Assembly: GCF_014650995.1 (NCBI RefSeq)
Contig: NZ_BMWA01000020.1
Coordinates: forward strand, 1-64,000
Origin: Streptomyces viridiviolaceus
GTDB lineage: Bacteria; Actinomycetota; Actinomycetes; Streptomycetales; Streptomycetaceae
Reading direction: 5' to 3'
Length of the DNA stretch: 64,000 nt
This document shows positions 1 through 7,464 of the stretch, one piece after another. The notes beneath the pieces were generated by a model. It was not told the origin of the DNA, searched no databases, and was given only the letters and a program-made list of their open reading frames with translations. Each line of letters begins with the position of its first letter. Position 1 is the first letter of the stretch. The translations under genes and the position numbers were made by a program.

Positions 1-304
1 CTGTCTCTTCCCCACGATCAGAGCAACGAGCGGACAAGCTGACAGTCACATGATCAATAGCTTTTGTTAGGGCCAGTAAGGCCTCTCCGGCGGATCCTGC
101 CGCAGACTCACCCGCGCTGATCAGGCGCCGTCCCATTCCTGTGCTCTGATCCGCCGGACAGGCTCAGGGCCCCGGATCCACACCCGCGTTCCGCCACCCA
201 CGTTCAGGAGTGGCGCGGACGCCGTCCCCGAGGCGGGCATGCCCCGGCCCGCGCCGAGAGCGGACGTCGGCACCGACGCCTGCCGCCTCGCCCGAAAGGT
301 CACC
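1..304. other. Upstream non-coding stretch
   Basis: No convincing gene is seen in the first 304 bases. The stretch lies upstream of the acyl-CoA dehydrogenase pair and presumably carries its promoter. The palindrome that marks most other units of this island is not present here, and I could not pick a -35/-10 pair with confidence. Confidence 0.4.
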
Positions 305-1426
305 ATGGACCACACCCCGACCACGGACACCTGCACGGCACTGCGCGCGCAGGTAAGGGAACTGACCGACGCCTGGCGCGCGGCCGGCCGCTACACACCG
401 CGCAGCGACTCCTGGCTGCGCTCCTTCGACCTGGACTTCAGCAAGGAACTGGCGGCACGCGGGCTCGTCGCCATGACCTACCCGAAGGAACTGGGCGGCG
501 CCGGGCGCACCCATGTGGAACGCCTCGCCGTGACGGAGGAGCTGCTGCGCGCCGGCGCGCCCGTCGCCGCCCACTGGATCGGCGACCGGCAGATCGGCCC
601 CGCGATCCTGCGCCACGGCACCCCTGAGCTCCAGCGGGAGATCGTGCCGCGGATCGCCACCGGCGACGCCGTCTTCTGCCTCGGCATGAGCGAGCCGGAA
701 GCGGGCTCGGACCTCGCGGCCGTGCGCACGTCCGCCGTGCGCAGCGGCGACGGGTGGCGCATCAACGGCCACAAGATCTGGACCAGCCAGGCCCACCGCG
801 CCACGCACATCTACCTGCTCGCCCGCAGCGAGCAGACCGGCAACCGACACGAGGGACTCACCGAGTTCATCGTCGACATGGACGCGCCGGGCGTCACCGT
901 CACCCCGATCCATGACCTCAGCGGCGAACACCACTTCAACGAGGTCCACTTCGAGGACGTCGCCGTGTCCGACGGCCGGGTGCTCGGCACCGTGGGTGGC
1001 GCCTGGCGGCAGGTCGTGGAGCAGTTGTCCTTCGAGCGCGGCGGCGCCGAGCGCGTGCTCTCCAGCTACCCCGCGCTGATCGCCCTGCTCGACCAGGCGG
1101 CACAGTACGAGAACGACCGGGAACTGCTGGCCGTGCTCGGCGCGCTGGTCGCGCGTCTGGCGGTGCTGCGCCGGCTCTGCTTCGACGTCGCCACCGCCAT
1201 GGACACCGGACAGGCCCCGGTGCAGCAGGCCGCCGCGCTGAAGTACCTGGGCAACACCTTCGAGCGTGATGTCATCGAGGCGCTGCGCCGTACGGAGCTG
1301 TACCGGGAACCCGCTCCTGACTCGGTCCTCGGCCAGGCTCTGCTCGCCTCCCCGGGCTTCGGCCTCCGCGGCGGCTCGGCCGAAGTCCTGTTGTCCCTCA
1401 TCGCCAGGCAGGAGACCCGTTCATGA
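305..1426 (+). CDS. Acyl-CoA dehydrogenase, first of a pair
   Basis: A 373-residue acyl-CoA dehydrogenase family flavoprotein. Such enzymes oxidise an acyl-CoA or related thioester to the 2,3-enoyl form with FAD. Visible family features are the GMSEPEAGSDLAAVRT flavin/substrate loop near residues 125-140, the GHKIWTSQAH segment near 155, and the C-terminal GGSAEVLLSLIAR segment. The ATG at 305 is preferred because GAAAGG lies just upstream; an in-frame ATG at 239 has no such site. The stop overlaps the start of the next dehydrogenase (ATGA), so the two are translationally coupled. Adjacent actinobacterial pairs of this kind often form heteromers in which one subunit supplies most catalytic residues; that this pair does so is inferred. 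The substrate is unknown. Confidence 0.9.
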   Translation: MDHTPTTDTCTALRAQVRELTDAWRAAGRYTPRSDSWLRSFDLDFSKELAARGLVAMTYPKELGGAGRTHVERLAVTEELLRAGAPVAAHWIGDRQIGPAILRHGTPELQREIVPRIATGDAVFCLGMSEPEAGSDLAAVRTSAVRSGDGWRINGHKIWTSQAHRATHIYLLARSEQTGNRHEGLTEFIVDMDAPGVTVTPIHDLSGEHHFNEVHFEDVAVSDGRVLGTVGGAWRQVVEQLSFERGGAERVLSSYPALIALLDQAAQYENDRELLAVLGALVARLAVLRRLCFDVATAMDTGQAPVQQAAALKYLGNTFERDVIEALRRTELYREPAPDSVLGQALLASPGFGLRGGSAEVLLSLIARQETRS

Positions 1427-2424
1427 GCCAACTCGCCACGGAATTGAGTGACCTGGTCGACGACCTGGTCCGCGGACACGCCGCCACCGACGCGGCGGAC
1501 GAGCGCCGGGCCCTGTGGGAACAGGCCCGTGAACTCGGCCTGCACCGGGTCGGGATCGCCGAGGAACGGGGTGGTTCCGGGGGAGCGTTCGAGGACCTGC
1601 TGACCATCGTCGGGGCCCTGGGCCGCAACGGCGTGAGCCTGCCGGTCATCGAGACCTCCACGGCGGACTGGGTGATCGCTCACGGCGCCGGACTGACGGA
1701 CAGGGTCGCCACCCTGTTCCTGGCGGACCACCCCCTCGACACGACCGCCGGAACGCTCACGTCAAAACTGCGGGGTGTCCCGTGGGCCCGGGACAGCGAA
1801 GTGCTGGTCGTCTGCGCGCCCGGCACGGCTCCCCTGCTCGTGGACCTCGGTCATCCCTCGGTCGAGGTGCGCCCTGGTGAGAACCTGGCGGGGGAGCCCC
1901 GGGACGTGGTGGTGCTGGACGATGTCCCGGTCACGGCACGGGCGGACGGGGGACCCGACGCCGAGCAGGTGCGGACCCGGCTGGCGCTGCTGTGGTCGGG
2001 GGCGGTGGCGGGCGCGGCACACGGTGCCTTCCGGCTCACCAAGACCTACGTTGCGGAGCGCCGTCAGTTCGGCGGCCCGCTCCTGAAGATTCCAGCGGTG
2101 GCCGGCAACCTGGCCCTCATGCGGGTCGAGCTGCTGCAGGCGGATGCCGCCCTGTCCCTGGCGCTCGACGGGCGTCCCTCACCCTTCGCGGTCGAATCGG
2201 CCCGGCTCGTCACGGCGACCGCGGCCACCACCGTGGCCAGGATCGCCCACCAGTTGCACGGTGCCATGGGCATCACTCAGGAGTACCCGCTGCACCGCTT
2301 CACCCGCCGACTGTGGGCCTGGCGCGACGCAGTGACCTCCGAACGCGAGTGCGCGGAGAGCCTCGGCCACCGCGCCGCGGCCCTCGGCGAAGAGGAGACC
2401 TGGGACCTGCTCACCCCCGCCTGA
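1423..2424 (+). CDS. Acyl-CoA dehydrogenase, second of a pair
   Basis: A 333-residue acyl-CoA dehydrogenase-like protein, shorter and more divergent than its partner. The C-terminal domain is typical: YVAERRQFGGPL near residues 208-219 and LHGAMGITQEYPLHRFTRR near 280-298. The N-terminal half lacks the clear GMSEP-type flavin loop of the upstream protein, which fits a non-equivalent subunit of a heteromeric enzyme. It overlaps the upstream stop by four bases (ATGA), and a hairpin terminator follows at 2440-2469, so the two genes form a short operon. No island-type palindrome was found in front of this operon, so its membership of the regulon is unproven. Substrate unknown. Confidence 0.85.
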   Translation: MSQLATELSDLVDDLVRGHAATDAADERRALWEQARELGLHRVGIAEERGGSGGAFEDLLTIVGALGRNGVSLPVIETSTADWVIAHGAGLTDRVATLFLADHPLDTTAGTLTSKLRGVPWARDSEVLVVCAPGTAPLLVDLGHPSVEVRPGENLAGEPRDVVVLDDVPVTARADGGPDAEQVRTRLALLWSGAVAGAAHGAFRLTKTYVAERRQFGGPLLKIPAVAGNLALMRVELLQADAALSLALDGRPSPFAVESARLVTATAATTVARIAHQLHGAMGITQEYPLHRFTRRLWAWRDAVTSERECAESLGHRAAALGEEETWDLLTPA

Positions 2425-2439
2425 ACGAGGGCACCACTC

Positions 2440-2469
2440 GAGGCCGACCCCGCCACCGGGGCCGGCCTC
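2440..2469 (+). terminator. Hairpin terminator after the dehydrogenase pair
   Basis: Arms gaggccgacccc and ggggccggcctc pair at 11 of 12 positions around a 6-nt loop, 16 bp after the stop of the second dehydrogenase. There is no clear T-run, as is common in high-GC actinobacteria. Confidence 0.6.
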
Positions 2470-2586
2470 GCACTCGTACCGAAGGGGGAGTGGCCCCGGC
2501 CAGGCGGCAGCCCGTGACGCCCGGGGGACGGCACGGAGCGTTGGCTGGGCGGACTCGTCGCCCCGTGGATCACCGCCTCCCGGGCG

Positions 2587-2832
2587 TCATGCGGTGTGCG
2601 GCGCGTCGGTGGGCGCGGCGGCGCGGTCCCGCTCCGACGTGATGGGCGACGGGGCGGCCGCCGCGCGGAGGCACGCGGCGGTGAGACCGCGGCTCAGCCC
2701 GAGGCGACGGGCGAGCACGCCGACGTCGATACGGCTCTGCGCGCCGTGCTGCTGGGCCTCGCCGTGCTGCTGGGCCTCCAGCGCGGCGGAGACCCGCACG
2801 ACGGCCCAGCGCGGCGGGCGGCGGGCGGTCAT
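2587..2832 (-). CDS. Small hypothetical protein coupled to riboflavin kinase
   Basis: An 81-residue protein that I do not recognise. Its ATG overlaps the stop of the riboflavin kinase gene (ATGA on the minus strand), so it is probably co-translated with it. It contains the in-frame repeat AQQHGEAQQHGA near residues 20-31, encoded by a short tandem DNA repeat (about 2743-2778), then a possible helix-turn-helix-like stretch (VGVLARRLGLSRGLTAA) near 38-54, and a low-complexity tail. No signal peptide or membrane segment is seen. Coding status rests on the overlap and the continuous frame, so it could be spurious. Confidence 0.5.
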   Translation of the reverse strand: MTARRPPRWAVVRVSAALEAQQHGEAQQHGAQSRIDVGVLARRLGLSRGLTAACLRAAAAPSPITSERDRAAAPTDAPHTA

Positions 2833-3335
2833 CGCGTGTCCGCGGCGGAGGAGGACATGGCCCAGGAGCGTGAGTGGTGCACGTCCCGCGCCAACTGGTC
2901 CTTGAGGTCGTCGACGTCGGCGAACCGCCGCTGCGGTCGGATGCGCTCGCAGAGGTGGACCGAGATCTCCTCGCCGTACAGGTCCAGACCCTCGACGTCG
3001 AGAAGGTGAGCTTCGAGCAGCAGTTGGCCGTCGCGGCCGTAGAACGTGCTCCTGCGCCCGATGGACACCGCGGCCGGCCAGCGGCGGCCGTCGGCGGTCA
3101 CCACCAGGGCGGACCAGACGCCGTGTCGGTGTGTGCCAGGGTCCAGGACGATGTTCGCGGTCGGGAAACCCAGCAGCCGGCCGCGTCCGTCGCCGCGCCG
3201 GACGACACCGGTGACGATCAGCGCGGGGTCGTGGGCGGGGAAATGGGTCGGGATCAGGCTCTGTGGTACCTCGCGTCGACGCGAGCCTCCGTCCGTGGAG
3301 GCCGTCGAGAGGCACTTCGATTCGGTGCTGTTCAT
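2829..3335 (-). CDS. Stand-alone riboflavin kinase (flavokinase domain protein)
   Basis: A 168-residue protein made only of a flavokinase domain, predicted to phosphorylate riboflavin to FMN. It shows the flavokinase signature GFPTANI near residue 57, then GVWSALV, WPAAVSIGRRSTFYG and the C-terminal EAHLLDVEGLDLYGEEISVHL strand-helix pattern. Bacteria normally carry this domain as the C-terminal half of bifunctional RibF; the FAD synthetase (nucleotidyltransferase) half is absent here. The ATG at 3335 follows a good AAGGGG site. An island-type palindrome sits on its predicted transcription start. In an island of FMN/FAD enzymes the likely job is to boost FMN supply during induction, which is inferred. 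Confidence 0.85.
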   Translation of the reverse strand: MNSTESKCLSTASTDGGSRRREVPQSLIPTHFPAHDPALIVTGVVRRGDGRGRLLGFPTANIVLDPGTHRHGVWSALVVTADGRRWPAAVSIGRRSTFYGRDGQLLLEAHLLDVEGLDLYGEEISVHLCERIRPQRRFADVDDLKDQLARDVHHSRSWAMSSSAADTR

Positions 3336-3351
3336 TGAACGCCCCTTGTTA

Positions 3352-3401
3352 GCGACCAACTGGTCGGTATCTATGCTTCATGGCTCTCTGGCTGGAGTCA
3401 A
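3352..3401 (-). promoter_or_regulatory. Promoter and operator of the riboflavin kinase unit
   Basis: Read on the minus strand, TTGACT (3401-3396), an 18-nt spacer and AGCATA (3377-3372) form a candidate promoter. The near-palindrome gcgaccaactggtcggt (3352-3368) lies at the predicted start site. The -10 is weak, so the operator is the firmer part of this call. Confidence 0.6.
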
Positions 3402-3517
3402 GGGGGCGGGCGATGGGGGTGGGACCCCTTCGCGTACGTGCGGAGTATTGACTGATCGCCTGGATTACCCCAGTCGTATCGGCCCCCATCCGATAAGAGG
3501 TGGCGTGCGCCAGAGCG

Positions 3518-3577
3518 TTGACAGCCATTTTGGAGAGTGGCTACGGTCTCCGCACCAGAGACCGACTGGTCTGTATC
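3518..3577 (+). promoter_or_regulatory. Promoter and operator of the first peptide-importer operon
   Basis: TTGACA (3518-3523), an 18-nt spacer and TACGGT (3542-3547) form a good sigma-70-type promoter. The operator-like gaccgactggtctgtatc (3560-3577) lies just downstream of the predicted start. This is the same layout as at the other island promoters. Confidence 0.7.
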
Positions 3578-3670
3578 TAATTGGGGGTGGCCCTTGCAAG
3601 CCGCTCAGCCAAAACCCGTCCGTGCGCGGCGCCGTCGAGGAGCACCCGGGACGTCCTGGAGCGTGGCCTG

Positions 3671-4624
3671 ATGGTGAAGATGATTCTGTGGCGCTCTGTC
3701 TACGCTGTCGCCTCGCTGTTCGTCGTGTCCGTCATCGTCTTCGCGGCCACCCAGGCCCTGCCCGGTGACGCGGCCGTCGCCAAACTCGGCAAGAACGCGA
3801 CCCCGGCCGCCCTGGAGAGCTTCCGGCAGCTCTACCACCTGAACGACCCCTTGCCCACCCAGTACGTCAACTGGCTCGGCAACATCCTTCAAGGACGCCT
3901 CGGCGTCTCCTTCGCCACCGGCTTCCCGGTCGGCTCGCTGATCGGCGACCAGGTGGCCAACTCGCTGGTGCTGATAGCCGCCACGGTGGTGATTGCCGTC
4001 CCCCTGGCCGTCGTGCTGGGAATCCTGACGGCCATCCGCAGGGATCGCGCGACCGATCACATCTCGTCCGTCCTGATGCTGGTGATCTCCGCGTTGCCCG
4101 AGTTCGTCCTCGGTGTCGCCCTGGTCCTGCTGTTCGCGACCAACGTCTCTCAGGTGCTGCCGGCGGTCTCGCCCGTCGATCCCTCGCGCTCGATCTTCCA
4201 GCAGCTCGACCTGATCGTGCTGCCGACGCTGACCCTCGTCCTGCTCGTGCTGCCCTACGTGGTGCGCACCGTGCGGGCCTGCATGATCGAGGCGCTGGAG
4301 AGCGAGTACGTGACCATGGCACGGCTCAAGGGGATGTCCGAGCGCCGCGTGGTGCTGCGGCACGCGCTGCCGAACATGGCCGGGCCGACCTTCCAGGTCG
4401 TGGCCCAGTCGCTCGCCTACCTGGCGGGCGGGGTGGTGGTGGTCGAGTCCGTCTTCCAGTTCCCGGGCATTGGGCAGGCCTTCGTATCGTCGGTGCTCAG
4501 CCGGGACCTGCCGGTCATCCAGGCCGTTGCGATGCTGCTCGCCGTCTTCTACGTCCTCGTCAACCTTCTGGCCGACATCGGCACGGTCGCCATGACGCCG
4601 ACCATGCGGGGAGGAACCCGATGA
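3671..4624 (+). CDS. Peptide/nickel-type ABC importer permease (DppB-like)
   Basis: A 317-residue integral membrane subunit of the DppB/OppB permease class. It has an N-terminal membrane helix followed by the class motif of a long extracellular loop (ALPGDAAVAKLG) and several further helices. The cytoplasmic loop that contacts the ATPase reads ESEYVTMARLKGMSERRVVLRHALPN near residues 213-240. ATG 3671 (MVKMILWRS) is chosen because it begins immediately before the first helix; an in-frame TTG lies at 3581. It is the first gene of the run permease, permease, fused ATPase, binding protein, FMN reductase, GMC oxidoreductase, all driven from the promoter at 3518-3577. The substrate is unknown; this transporter class also carries oligopeptides, opines and nickel. 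Confidence 0.9.
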   Translation: MVKMILWRSVYAVASLFVVSVIVFAATQALPGDAAVAKLGKNATPAALESFRQLYHLNDPLPTQYVNWLGNILQGRLGVSFATGFPVGSLIGDQVANSLVLIAATVVIAVPLAVVLGILTAIRRDRATDHISSVLMLVISALPEFVLGVALVLLFATNVSQVLPAVSPVDPSRSIFQQLDLIVLPTLTLVLLVLPYVVRTVRACMIEALESEYVTMARLKGMSERRVVLRHALPNMAGPTFQVVAQSLAYLAGGVVVVESVFQFPGIGQAFVSSVLSRDLPVIQAVAMLLAVFYVLVNLLADIGTVAMTPTMRGGTR

Positions 4625-5562
4625 CACCTCCGGACGACATCGCGGTCGCCACGCCGGCGAGCGCGACCACCGGGACCGCCCGGAAGCGGAACGCGGCACC
4701 GCCCCGAAAGCAACAGTCGGCCGACGGCGTCAGGGCCGTCCTGCGCCGTACCCTGCGATTGCGCGGGGCGCGGGTCGGCCTGGTGCTCATGCTCGTGGTG
4801 ATGGCGATCGCCTTCCTCGGCCCGCTGTTCAGCCCGCACGATCCGACGGCCACCATCGGATCGCCATACGCACTCCCGGGCGGCGACACGTTGCTCGGCA
4901 CGGAGCTTCTCGGGCGCGACGTGCTCAGCCGTTTCCTCCACGGCGGGGCCGTGATCCTTCTGCTGTCGCTGCTGGCCACCGTGGTCGGCGCGGGCACCGG
5001 GATGCTGCTGGGGCTGGTGGCCGGCTACCGGCGCGGTGTCCGGGGCGAGCTGATCATGCGCTCACTCGACGTCGTGCTCTCCTTCCCGCCGCTGCTGCTC
5101 GCGTTGCTGTTCATGTCACTGCTCGGCACCAGCCCCTTGCTGGTCCTGCTCACCGTGGCGATCTCGCACGTCCCCTACGTGGCGCGCATCGTCGAGAGCT
5201 CCACCCTGGCCGTGACGGGCCGGGGCTTCGTCCAGTACTGCGAGATGATCGGCGTCCCCCGCAGGCGGATTCTCACGGGCGAGATCCTGCCCAGCATCGT
5301 CGCACCACTCACCGTGCAGTTCGGACTGCGGCTGACCTACTCGATCAGCCTGATCGCCTCCCTCGCCTACCTGGGCTTCGGCCGTCAGGACCCGGCGGTC
5401 GACTGGGGAATGATGATCAGCCAGAACCAGTCGAACGTCGTCGGCAGCCCCTGGCCCGTCCTGCTCCCCGTGCTCGCCATCACGATCGTCACCGTTGGGG
5501 CCAACCTTCTCACCGACAGCTTCGGCCGGGCCGTCGGCGTCGATCTCGGCCGGGAGGGGTGA
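4621..5562 (+). CDS. Peptide/nickel-type ABC importer permease (DppC-like)
   Basis: A 313-residue partner permease of the DppC/OppC class. After a soluble N-terminal segment there is a first membrane helix near residues 53-75, then the typical HDPTATIGSPYALPGGD...LLGTELLGRDVLSR segment, and a block of helices. The ATPase-coupling loop reads FVQYCEMIGVPRRRILTGEILPS. It overlaps the upstream permease by four bases (ATGA). With its partner it forms the membrane channel for the solute delivered by the lipoprotein encoded at 7465. Confidence 0.9.
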   Translation: MTPPDDIAVATPASATTGTARKRNAAPPRKQQSADGVRAVLRRTLRLRGARVGLVLMLVVMAIAFLGPLFSPHDPTATIGSPYALPGGDTLLGTELLGRDVLSRFLHGGAVILLLSLLATVVGAGTGMLLGLVAGYRRGVRGELIMRSLDVVLSFPPLLLALLFMSLLGTSPLLVLLTVAISHVPYVARIVESSTLAVTGRGFVQYCEMIGVPRRRILTGEILPSIVAPLTVQFGLRLTYSISLIASLAYLGFGRQDPAVDWGMMISQNQSNVVGSPWPVLLPVLAITIVTVGANLLTDSFGRAVGVDLGREG

Positions 5563-5564
5563 CC

Positions 5565-7379
5565 ATGGGAACCGACACCGATCGGTACACCGGTGAGTAC
5601 GCCGTCGAGGTGGCCGGACTCACCGTCGACCTGGAACGTGGCGCCGTCAACGTGGTGAGCGACATCAGCTTCGCCCTGGCGCCCGGCGAGATCCTCGGCC
5701 TGATCGGCGAGTCCGGCTCGGGGAAGACCACCGTCGGGTCGGCACTGCTGGGCCACGCACGCGCCGGGACCGCCATCACCGGCGGGAAGATCGTCGTCGA
5801 CGGCGTCGACCTGCTGTCGCTGAACCGAAAGGAGTTGCGCCGCTACCGCGGCCGCGTCATCTCGTACGTCCCGCAGGACCCGCGTGCCTCGCTGAACCCC
5901 GCGATGCGCCTCGGCGCACAGTTGCAGGAGGCCCTCACCGTCCACGGTGTGGCGAGCAGGCAGCAGCGCCTGGCGCGGATCCGCCAGGTGCTCGACGAGG
6001 TGAAACTGCCGAGCGACGACCGCTTCCTCAGGCGCTACCCGCACGAACTCTCCGGCGGCCAGCAGCAGCGTGTGGTGCTGGCATTGTCGTTCCTGTGCCG
6101 GCCGAAGGTCGTCGTCCTGGACGAACCGACGACCGGACTCGACGTCACCACCCAGGCACACGTGCTGCGCACCGTCCGCGAGCTGTGCCGGTCGCACCGG
6201 ACGGCGGCCGTGTACGTCAGCCACGACCTCGCGGTCGTCGCCGACCTCGCGGACCGGATCGCGGTCATGTACTCCGGCCGCCTCGTCGAGGTGGGAGCCG
6301 CCGAGGAGGTGGCCCTGCGGGCGGCCCATCCGTACAGCCGGGCGCTGCTCGACGTCGTCCCCGACCCGCACCGGCGGCGGGAGATCCGCACCATCCGCGG
6401 CCGCGTCGCCGCGCTGCACGAGCGTCCCGACGGCTGCGTCTTCGCCGACCGCTGCGACTTCGTGGAACCCGAGTGCCGCCGGCAGCCGATCGGCGTGGTC
6501 CGGATCGGCGACGGCCACACGGCGCTGTGCCGGCGGACCGAGGCGCTTCCGGTGCGGGCCGGGCAGGAAGAGGAGTCCACCAGGGTCGGTGGGACCCCGG
6601 ACGACGCCGTACGCACCCCGGGCGAGGTGTACCTGGCGGTGCGCGACCTGCGAGCCTCCTACGGAGGCAAGGAGGTGCTCCACGGGATCGACCTCACCGT
6701 TCCGCGCGGCGTCGTCACGGCGCTGGTGGGGGAGTCGGGCAGCGGCAAGACCACCCTGGCCCGCTGTCTCGGAGGGCTGCACGACGAGGCGACGGGTGAG
6801 GTGTCGGTCGACGGCCGGCGGCTGGCCTTCGGAGCGCACGAGCGGTCCGCCGCCGACCGGCGAGAGGTGCAGTACATCTTTCAGAACGCATCCGAGGCAC
6901 TCAACCCCCGCAAGACCGTCGGGCGTTCGATCGAGCAGCCGCTGCGGGTGCTAGGCGGTGCCGATGGACCCCTCTCGCAGCGGGTCGCGAGCCTGCTGGC
7001 CGACGTGGCCCTGGGCTCCGACGCGGCCGACAAGTACCCTTCACAGCTCAGCGGCGGCGAGCGGCAGCGGGTCACCATCGCCCGGGCCCTGGCGACCGCT
7101 CCGACCATCCTGATCTGTGACGAGATCACCTCCGCGTTGGACGTCTCCGTGCAGTCCGCGATCCTGCTGCTGCTCAAGCGGCTGTGCGCGGACAGCGGGC
7201 TCACGATGTTCTTCGTCACCCACAACCTGGCCGTCGTCCGCGCCATCGCCGACCGCGTCGTCGTGCTCAACGAGGGCCGGATCGTCGAACAGGGACCGGT
7301 CGACCACGTCCTGGACCGGCCCCAGGACCCCTATACGCGGCAACTGCTGGGCGACACCCCCAGTCTCCTGCACGCCTGA
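5565..7379 (+). CDS. Fused double ABC ATPase for the peptide-type importer (DppD-DppF fusion)
   Basis: A 604-residue protein carrying two complete ABC ATPase domains. Domain 1 has Walker A GESGSGKTT near residue 47, signature LSGGQQQR near 161 and Walker B VVVLDEPTTGLD near 182. Between the domains is an oligopeptide-transporter C-terminal motif with cysteines (CVFADRCDFVEPEC), as in DppD. Domain 2 has GESGSGKTT near 387, LSGGERQR near 495 and ICDEITSALD near 517. Both sites look intact, so one polypeptide should supply both halves of the ATPase dimer. ATG 5565 is preferred because GGGAGGGG precedes it; a GTG at 5559 would overlap that site. A family-typical C-terminal tail after the second domain is short. 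Confidence 0.92.
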   Translation: MGTDTDRYTGEYAVEVAGLTVDLERGAVNVVSDISFALAPGEILGLIGESGSGKTTVGSALLGHARAGTAITGGKIVVDGVDLLSLNRKELRRYRGRVISYVPQDPRASLNPAMRLGAQLQEALTVHGVASRQQRLARIRQVLDEVKLPSDDRFLRRYPHELSGGQQQRVVLALSFLCRPKVVVLDEPTTGLDVTTQAHVLRTVRELCRSHRTAAVYVSHDLAVVADLADRIAVMYSGRLVEVGAAEEVALRAAHPYSRALLDVVPDPHRRREIRTIRGRVAALHERPDGCVFADRCDFVEPECRRQPIGVVRIGDGHTALCRRTEALPVRAGQEEESTRVGGTPDDAVRTPGEVYLAVRDLRASYGGKEVLHGIDLTVPRGVVTALVGESGSGKTTLARCLGGLHDEATGEVSVDGRRLAFGAHERSAADRREVQYIFQNASEALNPRKTVGRSIEQPLRVLGGADGPLSQRVASLLADVALGSDAADKYPSQLSGGERQRVTIARALATAPTILICDEITSALDVSVQSAILLLLKRLCADSGLTMFFVTHNLAVVRAIADRVVVLNEGRIVEQGPVDHVLDRPQDPYTRQLLGDTPSLLHA

Positions 7380-7464
7380 CCCGCCCGTCGCACGGCGCCC
7401 GAGCACGGCGGGCGCCCGGCGTCCACGCCTCCCCACGGCTCGACCATCACAAGAGGTGAAGATC

